Positions 8,396 through 16,708 of a DNA stretch of 64,000 bases are shown here, piece after piece. The notes under the pieces were generated by a model. That model saw nothing but the letters and a program-made list of their open reading frames with translations. It was not told where the DNA came from and made no database searches. Source of the DNA: Halorutilus salinus (lineage in GTDB: Archaea; Halobacteriota; Halobacteria; Halobacteriales; Halorutilaceae); NCBI RefSeq assembly GCF_026242195.1, contig NZ_RKLV01000002.1:224753-288752 (forward strand), given 5' to 3'. The translations under genes were made by a program, and so were the position numbers. Each line of letters starts with the position of its first letter. The first letter of the stretch is position 1.

Positions 8396-9249
8396 TGAGC
8401 TACGGCGGTACGGCGGTTCGTGACCGTCTGCCGTCCGACCGCGACGAGTTCGAGAACGCCTTCGACTCCGCCGTCCGTGACAACCGTTTCGTTATAGCCG
8501 TCCTTTTCCCCGCGGTCGGAGCCTTTACCCTCGTCGCCAGCGCCGAGGGCGTCCTGCCCGACCCGGTCAGCTTCAACCCGTGGCTACTCCTTTTGGGCGT
8601 CGTCGTCATGCGTTCGCCCCTCATCGCTGGCGTCCTTCCGACCGTCGGTAGACGCGCGGCTTACGGCGTCTCCGCTCTCGTCGTCTACACGTACGCCGTC
8701 GAGGTGGTCGGCGTCTCAACCGGCTTCCCTTACGGCGAGTTCGCCTACGGCGTCTCCCTCGGACCCACCTACGCGGGTGTACCTCTCGCTCTTCCTGTGT
8801 TCTACATACCTCTCGTCGTCAACGCCTACCTTCTCTGTCTTCTCCTTCTCGGCGGACGCGCGTCGTCACTCCTCGTACGCGTCGGTGTGGTCGCCGTGAC
8901 GGTCGTCGGTATGGACGTCGTTCTTGACCCCGGAGCGGTCGCGCTCGGCTTCTGGTCGTTCGAGGAAGCTTTCTCCTACGGCGTCCCCCTTTCGAACTAC
9001 GCGGGATGGACGCTATCCGCCGTCGTCTCAGTCGTCCTTCTCGACATCTCCTTCGACCGCGATGCCCTTCTCTCACGTCTCGAAGGCTGTGACTTCATGC
9101 TCGACGACATGGTGAGCTTCGTCATACTCTGGGGCGGCGTAAACCTCTGGTTCGGAAACCTCCTACCCGCCCTCGTCGCTGTCGTCTTCGGTGTAGGACT
9201 CTTCCGTACCGACCGTTTCGACTCACGTCTTCTCGACCCGTTGAGTTAG
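8395..9249 (+). CDS. cruF: bisanhydrobacterioruberin hydratase CruF
   Basis: 284 residues, strongly hydrophobic with about seven membrane segments, in the form of the CruF/carotenoid 1',2'-hydratase family (FPYGEFAYG and MDVVLDPGAVALGFW are recognisable). It adds water to bisanhydrobacterioruberin to give bacterioruberin. The last gene of the crtD-lyeJ-cruF operon; its stop overlaps by four bases with the converging crtB. Confidence 0.88.
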   Translation: MSYGGTAVRDRLPSDRDEFENAFDSAVRDNRFVIAVLFPAVGAFTLVASAEGVLPDPVSFNPWLLLLGVVVMRSPLIAGVLPTVGRRAAYGVSALVVYTYAVEVVGVSTGFPYGEFAYGVSLGPTYAGVPLALPVFYIPLVVNAYLLCLLLLGGRASSLLVRVGVVAVTVVGMDVVLDPGAVALGFWSFEEAFSYGVPLSNYAGWTLSAVVSVVLLDISFDRDALLSRLEGCDFMLDDMVSFVILWGGVNLWFGNLLPALVAVVFGVGLFRTDRFDSRLLDPLS

Positions 9250-10226
9250 TCGCCCTCAGCCTCGTCGCCTACCGCGAAAGGTATACGTTCCCTCAGACGT
9301 CCGACGCGCGACGACCCCGTTCCGGATTCGATCGCGCTCACCCTCTCGAAGACCGACTCCGGATCCTTGTCGCGTACCCACGCGAGACGTGTACGTCCGT
9401 AAGCCCTAAGCTTACGTACGGTACCGAGCGAAGGCTCCGACGAAAGCACGTCGTAGTTACGCCCACGTATCAGACTGTGGTGCTCGGCGTACATCACGGA
9501 GGCGAGCAGTACGGGGAAACGGCAGTCGTCGGGCAGAAGACGTATCCCTTCGACACCCTCCCTGTACAGCTCCTCCGTACGTTCCAGTTCCTCGCGGACG
9601 GCACCGCGGAAGCCCTCTGTGGCTTCGAGAGAGATGATATCCTCCTCCGTCACCCCGTTTCTTTCGACGGTTTCGAGAGGGAGGTAGATACGACCTCTTT
9701 TCTGTGCGTCCTCGCGTACGTCGCGTATGAAGTTGGTCATCTGGAAAGCCTCACCGAGCTTTTCGGCGTAGGGCTTCGTAGCCTCGTAGTCGTCGACACC
9801 CATTATACAGGTCATCATGTTGCCAACAGCGGCGGCGCTCCCGCGCATGTAACCTCGTAGCTCGTCAAAGTCTCTGTAACGCGACTTCGTGAGATCGGTC
9901 TGCATGGCGTCGATAAACTCGTCCACCTCGCGTTCGGGTATACCGTGCTCGTCGCGCACAGACGCGAACGCCTCTATCACGGGTTCGTCCGTTTCGCGCT
10001 GACCGAGCGCCGCCTCGCGTACTGATTCGAGTTCCCTGTGTTTCTCGTCGACACCGGTGTCATCGTTGTAGTCGTCAACGACCTCATCACAGATACGGAA
10101 GAAGCCGTAAAGAACGTGCGTCCGGTGCCTCACGCGTTGAGGCAGAAAACGCGTTGCAAAGAAGAACGTCCTACCGGTTCTTTTCTGTATGGCGCGGCTC
10201 AGCTTTACGCTCTCGTCGTCTACCAT
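9246..10226 (-). CDS. crtB: phytoene synthase
   Basis: 326 residues. Squalene/phytoene synthase fold with the first aspartate-rich motif DEVVDD at residues 47-52 and a second region near NFIRDVREDAQKGR-like sequence (NFIRDVREDAQKRG). Condenses two geranylgeranyl diphosphates to phytoene, the first carotenoid step. Converges on cruF with a four-base overlap, so all carotenoid genes except a possible separate crtI are here. The N-terminus RTFFFATRFLP is typical of the family. Confidence 0.92.
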   Translation of the reverse strand: MVDDESVKLSRAIQKRTGRTFFFATRFLPQRVRHRTHVLYGFFRICDEVVDDYNDDTGVDEKHRELESVREAALGQRETDEPVIEAFASVRDEHGIPEREVDEFIDAMQTDLTKSRYRDFDELRGYMRGSAAAVGNMMTCIMGVDDYEATKPYAEKLGEAFQMTNFIRDVREDAQKRGRIYLPLETVERNGVTEEDIISLEATEGFRGAVREELERTEELYREGVEGIRLLPDDCRFPVLLASVMYAEHHSLIRGRNYDVLSSEPSLGTVRKLRAYGRTRLAWVRDKDPESVFERVSAIESGTGSSRVGRLRERIPFAVGDEAEGD

Positions 10227-10300
10227 CAGAAAGAATCCTCCGGTGCTGGCATACTAAATACAACGTCCGACAGCCGTTTAGTTCTTTCGTGGTTCGTTGC

Positions 10301-10555
10301 TCACTCCGCGGATTTAACCTTCCATGTCGTCGCGCTCGCGTAGCTCCATTTCTCTATCGACAGCGTGTCGCATCTCTCGGACAGACGGAGCATGTTCGTA
10401 CCTATCTCGCGCGACGACATATCGAGGTCGTCCGACATGAACTTGCTCTTGAAGTAGCACTTGCCGTCCTCAACACGGTTCTCAAGGTACTCGACTATCT
10501 CCGACTGCTTTTCGTTCATGCCGTCGGTACGTTGAGCCGTGGATGCTGTGGACAT
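10301..10555 (-). CDS. DUF7123-like winged-helix protein
   Basis: 84 residues. The pattern EYLENRVEDGKCYFKSKFM, LDMSSREIGTNM and IEKWSYASATTWKV matches a small conserved haloarchaeal family (DUF7123 as I recall it) predicted to be a winged helix. A TTTAATTA box lies at about 10590-10600, about 35-45 bases upstream of the start, suitable for its own promoter. Function unknown; probably DNA binding. An internal ATG 12 codons in (10519) is an alternative start. Confidence 0.75.
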   Translation of the reverse strand: MSTASTAQRTDGMNEKQSEIVEYLENRVEDGKCYFKSKFMSDDLDMSSREIGTNMLRLSERCDTLSIEKWSYASATTWKVKSAE

Positions 10556-10644
10556 TCTGTCTCAACCTCTCTACCTCACCCTATGTACCTGTACTAATTA
10601 AACACCCCTCAACGTTGGAATTTATTTCCGTTTATTCACCCGTT

Positions 10645-10661
10645 CCGGCTGGTTCAGCCGG
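10645..10661 (-). terminator. hairpin downstream of the ATP-grasp gene
   Basis: CCGGCTG GTT CAGCCGG forms a 7-base stem with a 3-base loop between the end of the ATP-grasp gene and the DUF7123 promoter. No clear T-run follows on the minus strand, so a terminator role is only a guess. Confidence 0.35.
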
Positions 10662-10721
10662 TTTGAAGAAGCAACGAGACTGTTTTACACAGTTTAAAAA
10701 GGTCTTTCGTATCTTTTTCTC

Positions 10722-11546
10722 CTATCCGACGCTCTTCACCAACCGCGCGAGGCGCGCGTAGAATCCGTCGTTGTATTTGTCGGCGTCGTCGACCGTCGGG
10801 CGCGCGTTCACTTCGTTCACCAGAGGCGTGTCGGCGTATAGAACGTCGACGCCGCAGAAGTCGACACCGAGCGCGCGCGCCGCCTCCTCAGCCACAGAGG
10901 CGACGGAGTCGGGTGGTTCGACGCCGTGTGGCTCCGCTCCCGCATGGACGTTCTTCTTCCAGCCGTCGGCGCGGCGCTCGACAGCGCCTGCGTAGTCGCC
11001 GTCGACGACCATGATGCGGTAGTCGCGCGCGCCCTCAATATACTCCTGTACGACGAACGTACGGTCGCGCACGAGCGAGGACTCGTGGACGACGCCGAAA
11101 AGATCCGCGACGCCGGTTGCGGAGTCGGCGTCGCGTACGAGGGTTGCGCCGCGTCCCGACGAAGCCGAGTTTGGCTTGACGACCGCGGGCGTGCCAACGC
11201 CGTCGAACGCTGTGCGCACCTCCTCGTCACCCACAGGGCTGGAGAGGAGGCGTGTTTCGGGCACGGCGACGCCGGCGTCTTCGAGCAGAACGACCGTCCG
11301 CGCTTTGTTACTCGTCGTCAGCACGTCGCGCGCGCCGACGATCCAGTCGATGTCACCGAGGGCGTCGACGACGCCGCCTTCGACGAGACGCGACGGGAAG
11401 ACGAGACCCGTGTCGGCGTCCACCTCCTCGTCGAGGCTGTACGCGCGCCCCGTCGTCTCGAACGTCGTACAGTCGACGCCGTGGGGTCGCAAGCCGTCCT
11501 TGATACGCCGGTTCGACGCCTCTCCGTGGGTCAGCAGAAGCTTCAC
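10722..11546 (-). CDS. RimK/LysX-type ATP-grasp ligase
   Basis: 274 residues. ATP-grasp fold: the phosphate-binding loop around PNSASSGRGATLV, the adenine-binding VQEYIEGARDYRIMV, and the metal-binding FCGVDVLY and VNEVNARP near the C-terminus are all visible. The family joins an amino acid (often glutamate) to a carboxyl group on a protein, cofactor or small molecule. The substrate cannot be named: candidates are F420 or tetrahydromethanopterin glutamylation-type reactions or ribosomal protein modification. Monocistronic, divergent from the CopG-like gene. Confidence 0.8.
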   Translation of the reverse strand: MKLLLTHGEASNRRIKDGLRPHGVDCTTFETTGRAYSLDEEVDADTGLVFPSRLVEGGVVDALGDIDWIVGARDVLTTSNKARTVVLLEDAGVAVPETRLLSSPVGDEEVRTAFDGVGTPAVVKPNSASSGRGATLVRDADSATGVADLFGVVHESSLVRDRTFVVQEYIEGARDYRIMVVDGDYAGAVERRADGWKKNVHAGAEPHGVEPPDSVASVAEEAARALGVDFCGVDVLYADTPLVNEVNARPTVDDADKYNDGFYARLARLVKSVG

Positions 11547-11628
11547 AGACGCGGTTGTCGCCGTAGCGTTATTAGACCTGCGAGCGTCCCCGCAAGCTTA
11601 ATACGCGGGGGCGAACCAACCCCAAACG

Positions 11629-11841
11629 ATGGGAGAGATAGAGATAGACTTACCCGAGCGTCTCGAGATGCAGATAGCTCAGCTGATAGAGGAGGAGGAG
11701 TACATCGACAGGCAGGAAGCCGTCGAGGATCTGATATCCATCGGTATCAGGACGCTGAGGACGAGCGGACGCCGCGACGAGGAGGAGGAGTTCGACGAGT
11801 TTGAGGACACGATGGGGGGAGACGACGAGTACGCGTTCTAA
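11629..11841 (+). CDS. ribbon-helix-helix (CopG-like) protein
   Basis: 70 residues. The first 45 residues have the ribbon-helix-helix pattern EIDLPERLEMQIAQL...YIDRQEAVEDLISIGI; the tail is very acidic. It matches a short haloarchaeal RHH family (DUF7120-like). Probably a dimeric DNA-binding protein. A TTAATA box at about 11599 lies 30 bases upstream, so the message may be leaderless. Five of its eight isoleucines use ATA. Overlaps the convergent HD gene by four bases. Confidence 0.75.
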   Translation: MGEIEIDLPERLEMQIAQLIEEEEYIDRQEAVEDLISIGIRTLRTSGRRDEEEEFDEFEDTMGGDDEYAF

Positions 11842-12980
11842 ACCACCTTCTCCGACGCCCTCTCGACATCCTCCAGAACCTCTTCGGGCGCGTACACACC
11901 GAACCGCCAGCCTTCTTCGTGTAGCTCCATCAGAGTCCTTACGAGCGGTGATACGTCTTCGAGCCTGCGTTTCTCGCCGTCGACGACGACGCTCGCCTCC
12001 GTCTCAGCCATACGCGGGGGCGTAGAGAGATCGACGATGACCTCGTGCGGCTCCACCCCCGCGTCGTCGGCTATCTCGTCTTCGAGAGCGCGCGGGTTTG
12101 CGTCGAGCGCCGTATCGCGCACCTCGTCGCGCGGCTTCCAGACGGCGCGTTTGTACAGACGGCGCTCCGCGAGACGTTCGCCAGTCTCCGCCGTCGCGTC
12201 GTTCTGGCGCAGAGCGACGACGAGTTCGTGGTCGTCCATACGCCGTACGCGCCCCGCGTCGACGCCGCCCTCTATGAGGCGTTCCGTACCGCGTTTTAAC
12301 ATAGCCTTAGAGATACGCGCCACGTGGTGGTTGTAGACGGTCGGATGCATCAAGGCGCGCGCGAGTAGGAGCGCCTCCGCCGTCTGTATGTTACCCTCCC
12401 CAAGGACGAGTTCGTCACCGACGTAGCCGAGTTCGAGGACGAGCCTGCGGCTGTCGATAGTGCCGTAAGGAACTCCCGTGTGGTATGCGTCACGTACGAG
12501 GTAGTCCATACGGTCGACGTCGAGTTCGCCCGAAACAAGCTGTCCGTAACGTCCCTCCCCACGGACGAGAGCCGCTACGCTGTCGGGCGAGATACCGCGC
12601 TCCTCCAGAACCCGCGCGACCTCGCCGTCTATGATATCCTCGACCTCGTCGTGCCTCTTACCTACCTCATCCTCCACCACCCCTTCGACGTTGTGCGAGA
12701 AAGGCGTGTGACCGACGTCGTGGAGCAACGCCGCGGCGCGCACCTCGTCGCGTTCGACGCCCGAAACGCCGAGGTTGTCGAGCGCCTGTACGGCGAGATG
12801 GTAGACGCCGAGCGAATGCTCGAAACGCGTATGATTCGCCGACGGATAGACGAGGTAAGCCGTGCCTAACTGGCGTATATGGCGCAGACGTTGCATCTCA
12901 GGCGTGTCGAGAAGGTCAAGCGCGAAGCCGTCGACACGTATATGATCGTGAACCGCGTCCTTGATCGTCTTGGTCGTCAT
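11838..12980 (-). CDS. HD-domain phosphohydrolase (dGTPase/SAMHD1-like)
   Basis: 380 residues. Metal-binding HD signature: HTRFEHSLGVYHLA, then LLHDVGHTPFSH (the HD doublet), and a later DYLVRDAYHTGV aspartate. This is the arrangement of the archaeal SAMHD1/dGTPase-like family, which cleaves deoxynucleoside triphosphates or other phosphate esters. The exact substrate is not clear. The preceding small regulator on the same strand ends two bases before the start. Confidence 0.85.
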   Translation of the reverse strand: MTTKTIKDAVHDHIRVDGFALDLLDTPEMQRLRHIRQLGTAYLVYPSANHTRFEHSLGVYHLAVQALDNLGVSGVERDEVRAAALLHDVGHTPFSHNVEGVVEDEVGKRHDEVEDIIDGEVARVLEERGISPDSVAALVRGEGRYGQLVSGELDVDRMDYLVRDAYHTGVPYGTIDSRRLVLELGYVGDELVLGEGNIQTAEALLLARALMHPTVYNHHVARISKAMLKRGTERLIEGGVDAGRVRRMDDHELVVALRQNDATAETGERLAERRLYKRAVWKPRDEVRDTALDANPRALEDEIADDAGVEPHEVIVDLSTPPRMAETEASVVVDGEKRRLEDVSPLVRTLMELHEEGWRFGVYAPEEVLEDVERASEKVV

Positions 12981-12982
12981 AC

Positions 12983-13186
12983 CTACCCTTCGTCGCCGTC
13001 GTACAAGAATATGTCCTCGGCGTAACAGCCGAAGAACCCCGCGAGTTCAAAGCCGAGTTCGAGCGAAGGGTCGTAACGCCCGCGCTCGACCGAGTTTATG
13101 GTCTGGCGCGTAACCCCGACGCGTTCGGCGAGTTCGCGCTGGCTAAGACCCCGCTCCTCGCGCATCTCACGCAGACGGTTTTTCAT
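12983..13186 (-). CDS. XRE/Cro-family transcriptional regulator
   Basis: 67 residues from ATG 13186; a longer frame upstream is only read-through of the preceding gene. Classic helix-turn-helix: REERGLSQRELAERVGVTRQTINSVERGRYDPSLELGFELA. This compact type often travels with a DUF2178-like membrane protein, as here: its start overlaps the stop of the upstream membrane gene (ATGA). It is the best candidate to bind the twin palindromes at 13601-13636 and so regulate its own operon. Confidence 0.85.
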   Translation of the reverse strand: MKNRLREMREERGLSQRELAERVGVTRQTINSVERGRYDPSLELGFELAGFFGCYAEDIFLYDGDEG

Positions 13187-13599
13187 ATGTACTTGTAGTA
13201 GGTGTAGAAGACACCCCACGTCAGAACGAAGGCGCTCCACGCCATGAAGAACAGCTCTACTATAGGACCCATCTCGTAGACGCCCGCGAACTCAGCCGCG
13301 AGCAGTGAGACGAAGACGACGAAACCGCCGCCGCCGTACAGGCTAAACACCGCCGCGCTCGCCTTCTTCGTAAGGTCGTCGTAACGTTCGTCGTAGACCG
13401 TGACGGAGCTACGCCGGAGTGCGAAGTCGGCGATAAGCCCGATGACGAACAGACCGACGAAGCCGATGAAGCCGGCGCGGGCGTGGTCTACCCCCATGCC
13501 TACGAGGAAGACGACCGCGGCGCTCAGGTAGATAGCGCCAAGCAGACGTCCGTACGTTTCGCCGCTGTACCTCTCTATGAATCCGTCTGTCTCTGTCAT
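13183..13599 (-). CDS. small membrane protein, DUF2178-like
   Basis: 138 residues from ATG 13599 (MTETDGFIERYSG). Four hydrophobic segments, with a central loop TVYDERYDDLTKKASAAVF that resembles DUF2178 proteins (DERxxxIxxKAxxxxF). Such proteins are usually cotranscribed with a small XRE regulator, exactly as here, but their role is unknown. The start lies one base downstream (in gene direction) of two abutting operators. Confidence 0.8.
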   Translation of the reverse strand: MTETDGFIERYSGETYGRLLGAIYLSAAVVFLVGMGVDHARAGFIGFVGLFVIGLIADFALRRSSVTVYDERYDDLTKKASAAVFSLYGGGGFVVFVSLLAAEFAGVYEMGPIVELFFMAWSAFVLTWGVFYTYYKYI

Positions 13600-13600
13600 A

Positions 13601-13636
13601 CGTAAAGTCTCCTTTACGCGTAAAGCTTGTTTTACG
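13601..13636. promoter_or_regulatory. two abutting operators CGTAAA-N6-TTTACG
   Basis: Positions 13601-13618 and 13619-13636 each read CGTAAA-N6-TTTACG, with different spacers. They touch end to end, an 18-base period, right before the ATG of the DUF2178-like gene and across the expected start of transcription (an AT-rich box TTAATACATAA lies at about 13637-13648). Binding here would block transcription. The downstream XRE regulator is the obvious ligand, which would be autorepression. Confidence 0.7.
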
Positions 13637-13702
13637 TTATGTATTAACCTTTTGGTATTTGGCGATGCGTCTTCCTGATGAGGACGGAATCCGTAAGAAA
13701 CC

Positions 13703-14806
13703 TCAGTACTCCTGAAGCACGTCGTACCGCTGGTCGCGGAGCGCGGCGGGGCGCCCTGCGTCCTCGATGGCGCGTACGATCTCATCCTCCGTCATACGGA
13801 AGTCAGCGCCCGCCTCTGCGACGACGTTCTCCTCCATCATCGTGCTACCCATGTCGTTTGCGCCGTAGGCGAGAGCCATCTGACCCACCTTCGCGCCCTG
13901 TGTCACCCAAGACGACTGGAAGTTTTCGAAGTTGTCGAGCATGATCCGCGCGACTGCGAGCGTACGGAGGTAGTCGGTCGCGCTCGGTCCTTTGGGACCC
14001 GTCTTGCGCGCGAGCGGCGTGTCACCGGGCTGGAAGTCCCAGCAGATGAAAGCCATGAATCCACCCGTCTCGTCCTGTAGGTCGCGTAGACGTAGGAGGT
14101 GGTCGATACGTTCGTCCCACGTCTCGACCGTACCGTACATCATCGTCGCCGTCGTCGAAAGACCGAGGTCGTGTGCGGCGCGCATAACGCCGAGCCACTC
14201 GGTCTTGGTGACCTTGTACGGCGAGATCTCGTCACGGACGCGGTCGGCGAGTATCTCGCCGCCTCCGCCGGGGATCGAGTCAAGACCCGCGTCGCGTAGA
14301 CGGCGCAAGACCTCACGGTACGAGAGGTTCTCCTTACGCGCGAGGTCGTTTATCTCCTCAGGCGAGAAGGCGTGCATATGTATATCGAAACGCTCCTTTA
14401 CGTCGCTCAGCATCTCCTCGAACCATTCGAGATCGAGGTCGGGGTGGACGCCGCCCTGCATCAGTATCTGGACGCCGCCCGCGTCGACCGTCTCCTGTAT
14501 CTTCTCGTAGAGTTCGTCGCGTGACAGGACGTAACCCTCGTCGTGCCCCGGCTTACGGTAGAAGGCGCAGAACGAGCAGTATGTGTCGCAGACGTTGGTG
14601 TAGTTGACGTTGCGATCCTTGATGAACGTCACCGTATCGCCCGCTCGTCGCGCGCGGAGTTCGTCGGCGACCTCGCCGAGACGTGTCAGAGGTGCGTTCT
14701 GTAACGCGACGCCGTCCTCGCGTGTGAGGCGTTCGCCGTTCAGCGCCCTTTCGAGGACATCCTCGTAGCCGCGTTCCGCCGACGTGCGGGTTGCTGTCTT
14801 GCTCAT
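13703..14806 (-). CDS. mqnC: radical SAM dehypoxanthine futalosine cyclase MqnC
   Basis: 367 residues. The radical SAM iron-sulfur motif CxxxCxxC is present as CDTYCSFC, preceded by the family-typical NVNYTN, and followed by GGVHPDL, IPGGGGEIL and a C-terminal LAYGANDMGSTMMEENV. Together these point to MqnC rather than CofH, though the two are close. It cyclises dehypoxanthine futalosine in the alternative menaquinone route. Its ATG overlaps the TGA of mqnA, so the two are coupled. Confidence 0.82.
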   Translation of the reverse strand: MSKTATRTSAERGYEDVLERALNGERLTREDGVALQNAPLTRLGEVADELRARRAGDTVTFIKDRNVNYTNVCDTYCSFCAFYRKPGHDEGYVLSRDELYEKIQETVDAGGVQILMQGGVHPDLDLEWFEEMLSDVKERFDIHMHAFSPEEINDLARKENLSYREVLRRLRDAGLDSIPGGGGEILADRVRDEISPYKVTKTEWLGVMRAAHDLGLSTTATMMYGTVETWDERIDHLLRLRDLQDETGGFMAFICWDFQPGDTPLARKTGPKGPSATDYLRTLAVARIMLDNFENFQSSWVTQGAKVGQMALAYGANDMGSTMMEENVVAEAGADFRMTEDEIVRAIEDAGRPAALRDQRYDVLQEY

Positions 14807-15633
14807 TTTTTCACCGTTATTTCGGGAACCGTCTCTATCTCGTCTATACGTTCCGCCTTCTCATAATACTTGGTAAGTCCGCGTATATGCGACGGAGTGA
14901 GGTCGTGGTCGAGCATACCGAGGTAGCTTCGTGCGTAGCCGGGATCGAGGCTCATCCGTTCTGCGAGGTCGGAGGCTATCGTGTCGATAGCCTCGTAGCC
15001 GACGCGTTTCGACTCTTGTAACGCCTCAGCGACGCCGAGCGCCTCGGAGCGCGGTACGTCGTTCCGGACAGCCCAGACGGCGTAGACCATACGTTCGTCG
15101 GTGTGTTCGCGCCACTCGCGCCCAAGGTCGTAGACGTGTGCGTCGGTTTCGTCGTCACGCTCTGCAAGAAGCGCGTGGTCGCCTATTACGAGTCCCGCGT
15201 CCGCCTCTGCGAGCATCGCCTCTGCGTCGGGTTCGCGTACGATGTACTCGGGTGAGACGCCGTACCTCTCGTCGAGCAGAATCTTGAGAAGGACGACGCT
15301 CGTCGCGCTCGTTGAGGCGAGCGCCACCGTCGCGCCGTCGAGTTCCTCCGCCGGTACGGACGAAAAAAGGGAGACGCTACCGACCTCGGCGCGCGATGAG
15401 ACCGACAGGTCAGGGAGAAGGTAGTAGTCGTCGGAACGGCGCGCGTACTCGATGCTCGAAACCGGCGCTATATCTATCTCGCCGCGCGCTAACATCTCGT
15501 TTAGAGCCGCGGGGAAGCCCTCGACGAGACGTATGTCGGCTTCGACCTCGCCCGTCTCTATACCGTGGTAGACGGGGTCGGAGTTCACGAAGTCTATACG
15601 TCCGACACGCGTCGGCTCAGACACCGTAACCAC
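14803..15633 (-). CDS. mqnA: chorismate dehydratase MqnA
   Basis: 276 residues, periplasmic-binding-protein-like fold of MqnA: RIDFVNSDPVYHG at the N-terminus, APVSSIEYAR, and LVIGDHAL near residue 160 are family landmarks. Converts chorismate to 3-enolpyruvylbenzoate, the first step of the futalosine menaquinone pathway. GTG start. The gene overlaps the upstream MqnC/E-like gene by 17 bases and mqnC downstream by four, a tight operon. mqnB and mqnD are not in the window. Confidence 0.85.
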   Translation of the reverse strand: MVTVSEPTRVGRIDFVNSDPVYHGIETGEVEADIRLVEGFPAALNEMLARGEIDIAPVSSIEYARRSDDYYLLPDLSVSSRAEVGSVSLFSSVPAEELDGATVALASTSATSVVLLKILLDERYGVSPEYIVREPDAEAMLAEADAGLVIGDHALLAERDDETDAHVYDLGREWREHTDERMVYAVWAVRNDVPRSEALGVAEALQESKRVGYEAIDTIASDLAERMSLDPGYARSYLGMLDHDLTPSHIRGLTKYYEKAERIDEIETVPEITVKK

Positions 15634-16258
15634 CCGCCTCTGCGCGGTCGACAGGCACGAAGCCAGCCTCGCGCGCCGCGAGTTCGGGGTCGAAACCGTC
15701 GTCCTCCTCTACGAAGCCGAGGTCGTTAGCCCCGTACGTAAGCGATGTCTGGGCGAGCTTATCGCCGACACCGTCGCGTCCGACACGTACCCCCAGAACG
15801 TCGAGGAAAAGACGCGTCACCGCGACCGTCTTCAGATCGGTGAAAGCTGTCGTCCGTCCGTCGGGTACGAGCGTAACACAGCGTACGTCCGTCTGCGCCG
15901 AAAGCTCCCTGACATCACCCAGACGTTTGGCGAAGCCATCGGCTCCGTCTCCGTAGACGACCGCAACGTCGACGGGTTCGGGAACGTCACGGTACGCGTC
16001 GAAGCCGTCCTTGGTGTTACCCACGAAGAGATCGACGGCGGATCCCGGTACCTCGTCACGTTTGGAGAGACGCACCTCGTCGTAGCCGTCCTGTGTCACG
16101 TCCTCAGGAGGGGTGAGGCTTCCGTAGTAGACACGGTCGTCCGTCATGCGTCGTGTCTTCTCACGCGCTTCCTTACCGAGACGGTTGACACCGTCCGTCT
16201 CAAGTAGTTTAGCCACGTCTTCCCGCGCAGACACGGCTTCTGTGTCCGTGTTTCTCAT
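15617..16258 (-). CDS. MqnC/MqnE-like protein lacking the radical SAM core
   Basis: 213 residues from ATG 16258 (a TTG at 16297 is a weaker alternative). The N-terminal REDVAKLLETDGVNRLG...DDRVYYG lines up with the start of MqnC/MqnE enzymes, and the C-terminal LKTVAVTRLFLD...GDKLAQTSLTYGANDLGFVEEDD lines up with their end, including the GANDLG motif kept in mqnC of this operon. Between them the radical SAM barrel is much shortened and the CxxxCxxC cysteines are absent. It heads the mqn operon. Either a decayed MqnE or a repurposed, possibly regulatory or scaffold, subunit. The reading frame is intact and overlaps mqnA, which argues that it is maintained. Confidence 0.65.
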   Translation of the reverse strand: MRNTDTEAVSAREDVAKLLETDGVNRLGKEAREKTRRMTDDRVYYGSLTPPEDVTQDGYDEVRLSKRDEVPGSAVDLFVGNTKDGFDAYRDVPEPVDVAVVYGDGADGFAKRLGDVRELSAQTDVRCVTLVPDGRTTAFTDLKTVAVTRLFLDVLGVRVGRDGVGDKLAQTSLTYGANDLGFVEEDDGFDPELAAREAGFVPVDRAEAGGYGV

Positions 16259-16303
16259 CGTATACAGTACGTCGGCTATCCGTAAATACGCTTCCAATGA
16301 CGA

Positions 16304-16312
16304 ATAAAAAAC
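16304..16312 (-). terminator. T-run terminator of SRP RNA
   Basis: On the minus strand the 3' end of the SRP RNA is followed by a run of six T (plus 16306-16311), the usual archaeal termination signal. Confidence 0.6.
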
Positions 16313-16616
16313 GCGGACGACCGGGTCGTCTCCGTCGGGACAGGGGGGCTACCCGACGAGCCTCCTCCACCCCGCGACCCCACGGGCGACAGATGTCGAC
16401 GGGTGGGATGCTCGCTTCCGCGCCTGACCCGGTGCCCGCCGTCAAGACGTGGCGTACACCCCTCCGGGTGTCGACACGTCACCTCTGCCCTCGTGGGACG
16501 AGGCTTCTACGTCGGCTCCTCGGACCCTCCCGCCGTCAGGAGCCTTCCCGGCTTTCTCGCCCCCGCTGAAGACGGTTTGCGGTGGAGGTGACGCCTAACC
16601 ACCCGGGCTAGTCCGC
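16313..16616 (-). ncRNA. 7S signal recognition particle RNA
   Basis: About 304 bases, the usual archaeal size, read on the minus strand. The ends pair as helix 1: GCGGAC at 16616-16611 with GTCCGC at 16318-16313, continued by CCGGGT with ACCCGG. The helix 8 signature that binds SRP54 is clear: GGGTCAGG, then GCGGAA, then GCGAGCA, at roughly 16440-16410 on the minus strand. It forms the particle with SRP19 and SRP54 that delivers nascent membrane proteins. Predicted open frames across it are not real. Ends set by helix 1, so they may be off by a few bases. Confidence 0.85.
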
Positions 16617-16708
16617 TTTGTGGCGTAGCGCGGGCGGACGCAAAAACGTTGTGGAACATAAGACGGTGAAACGGAAGACGGATACGTCGCGGAGGAGCAT
16701 GAACCGTT

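Noticed and set aside
10645..10661. Riboswitch in the 10556-10721 gap
   Set aside because: Only one simple hairpin is present.
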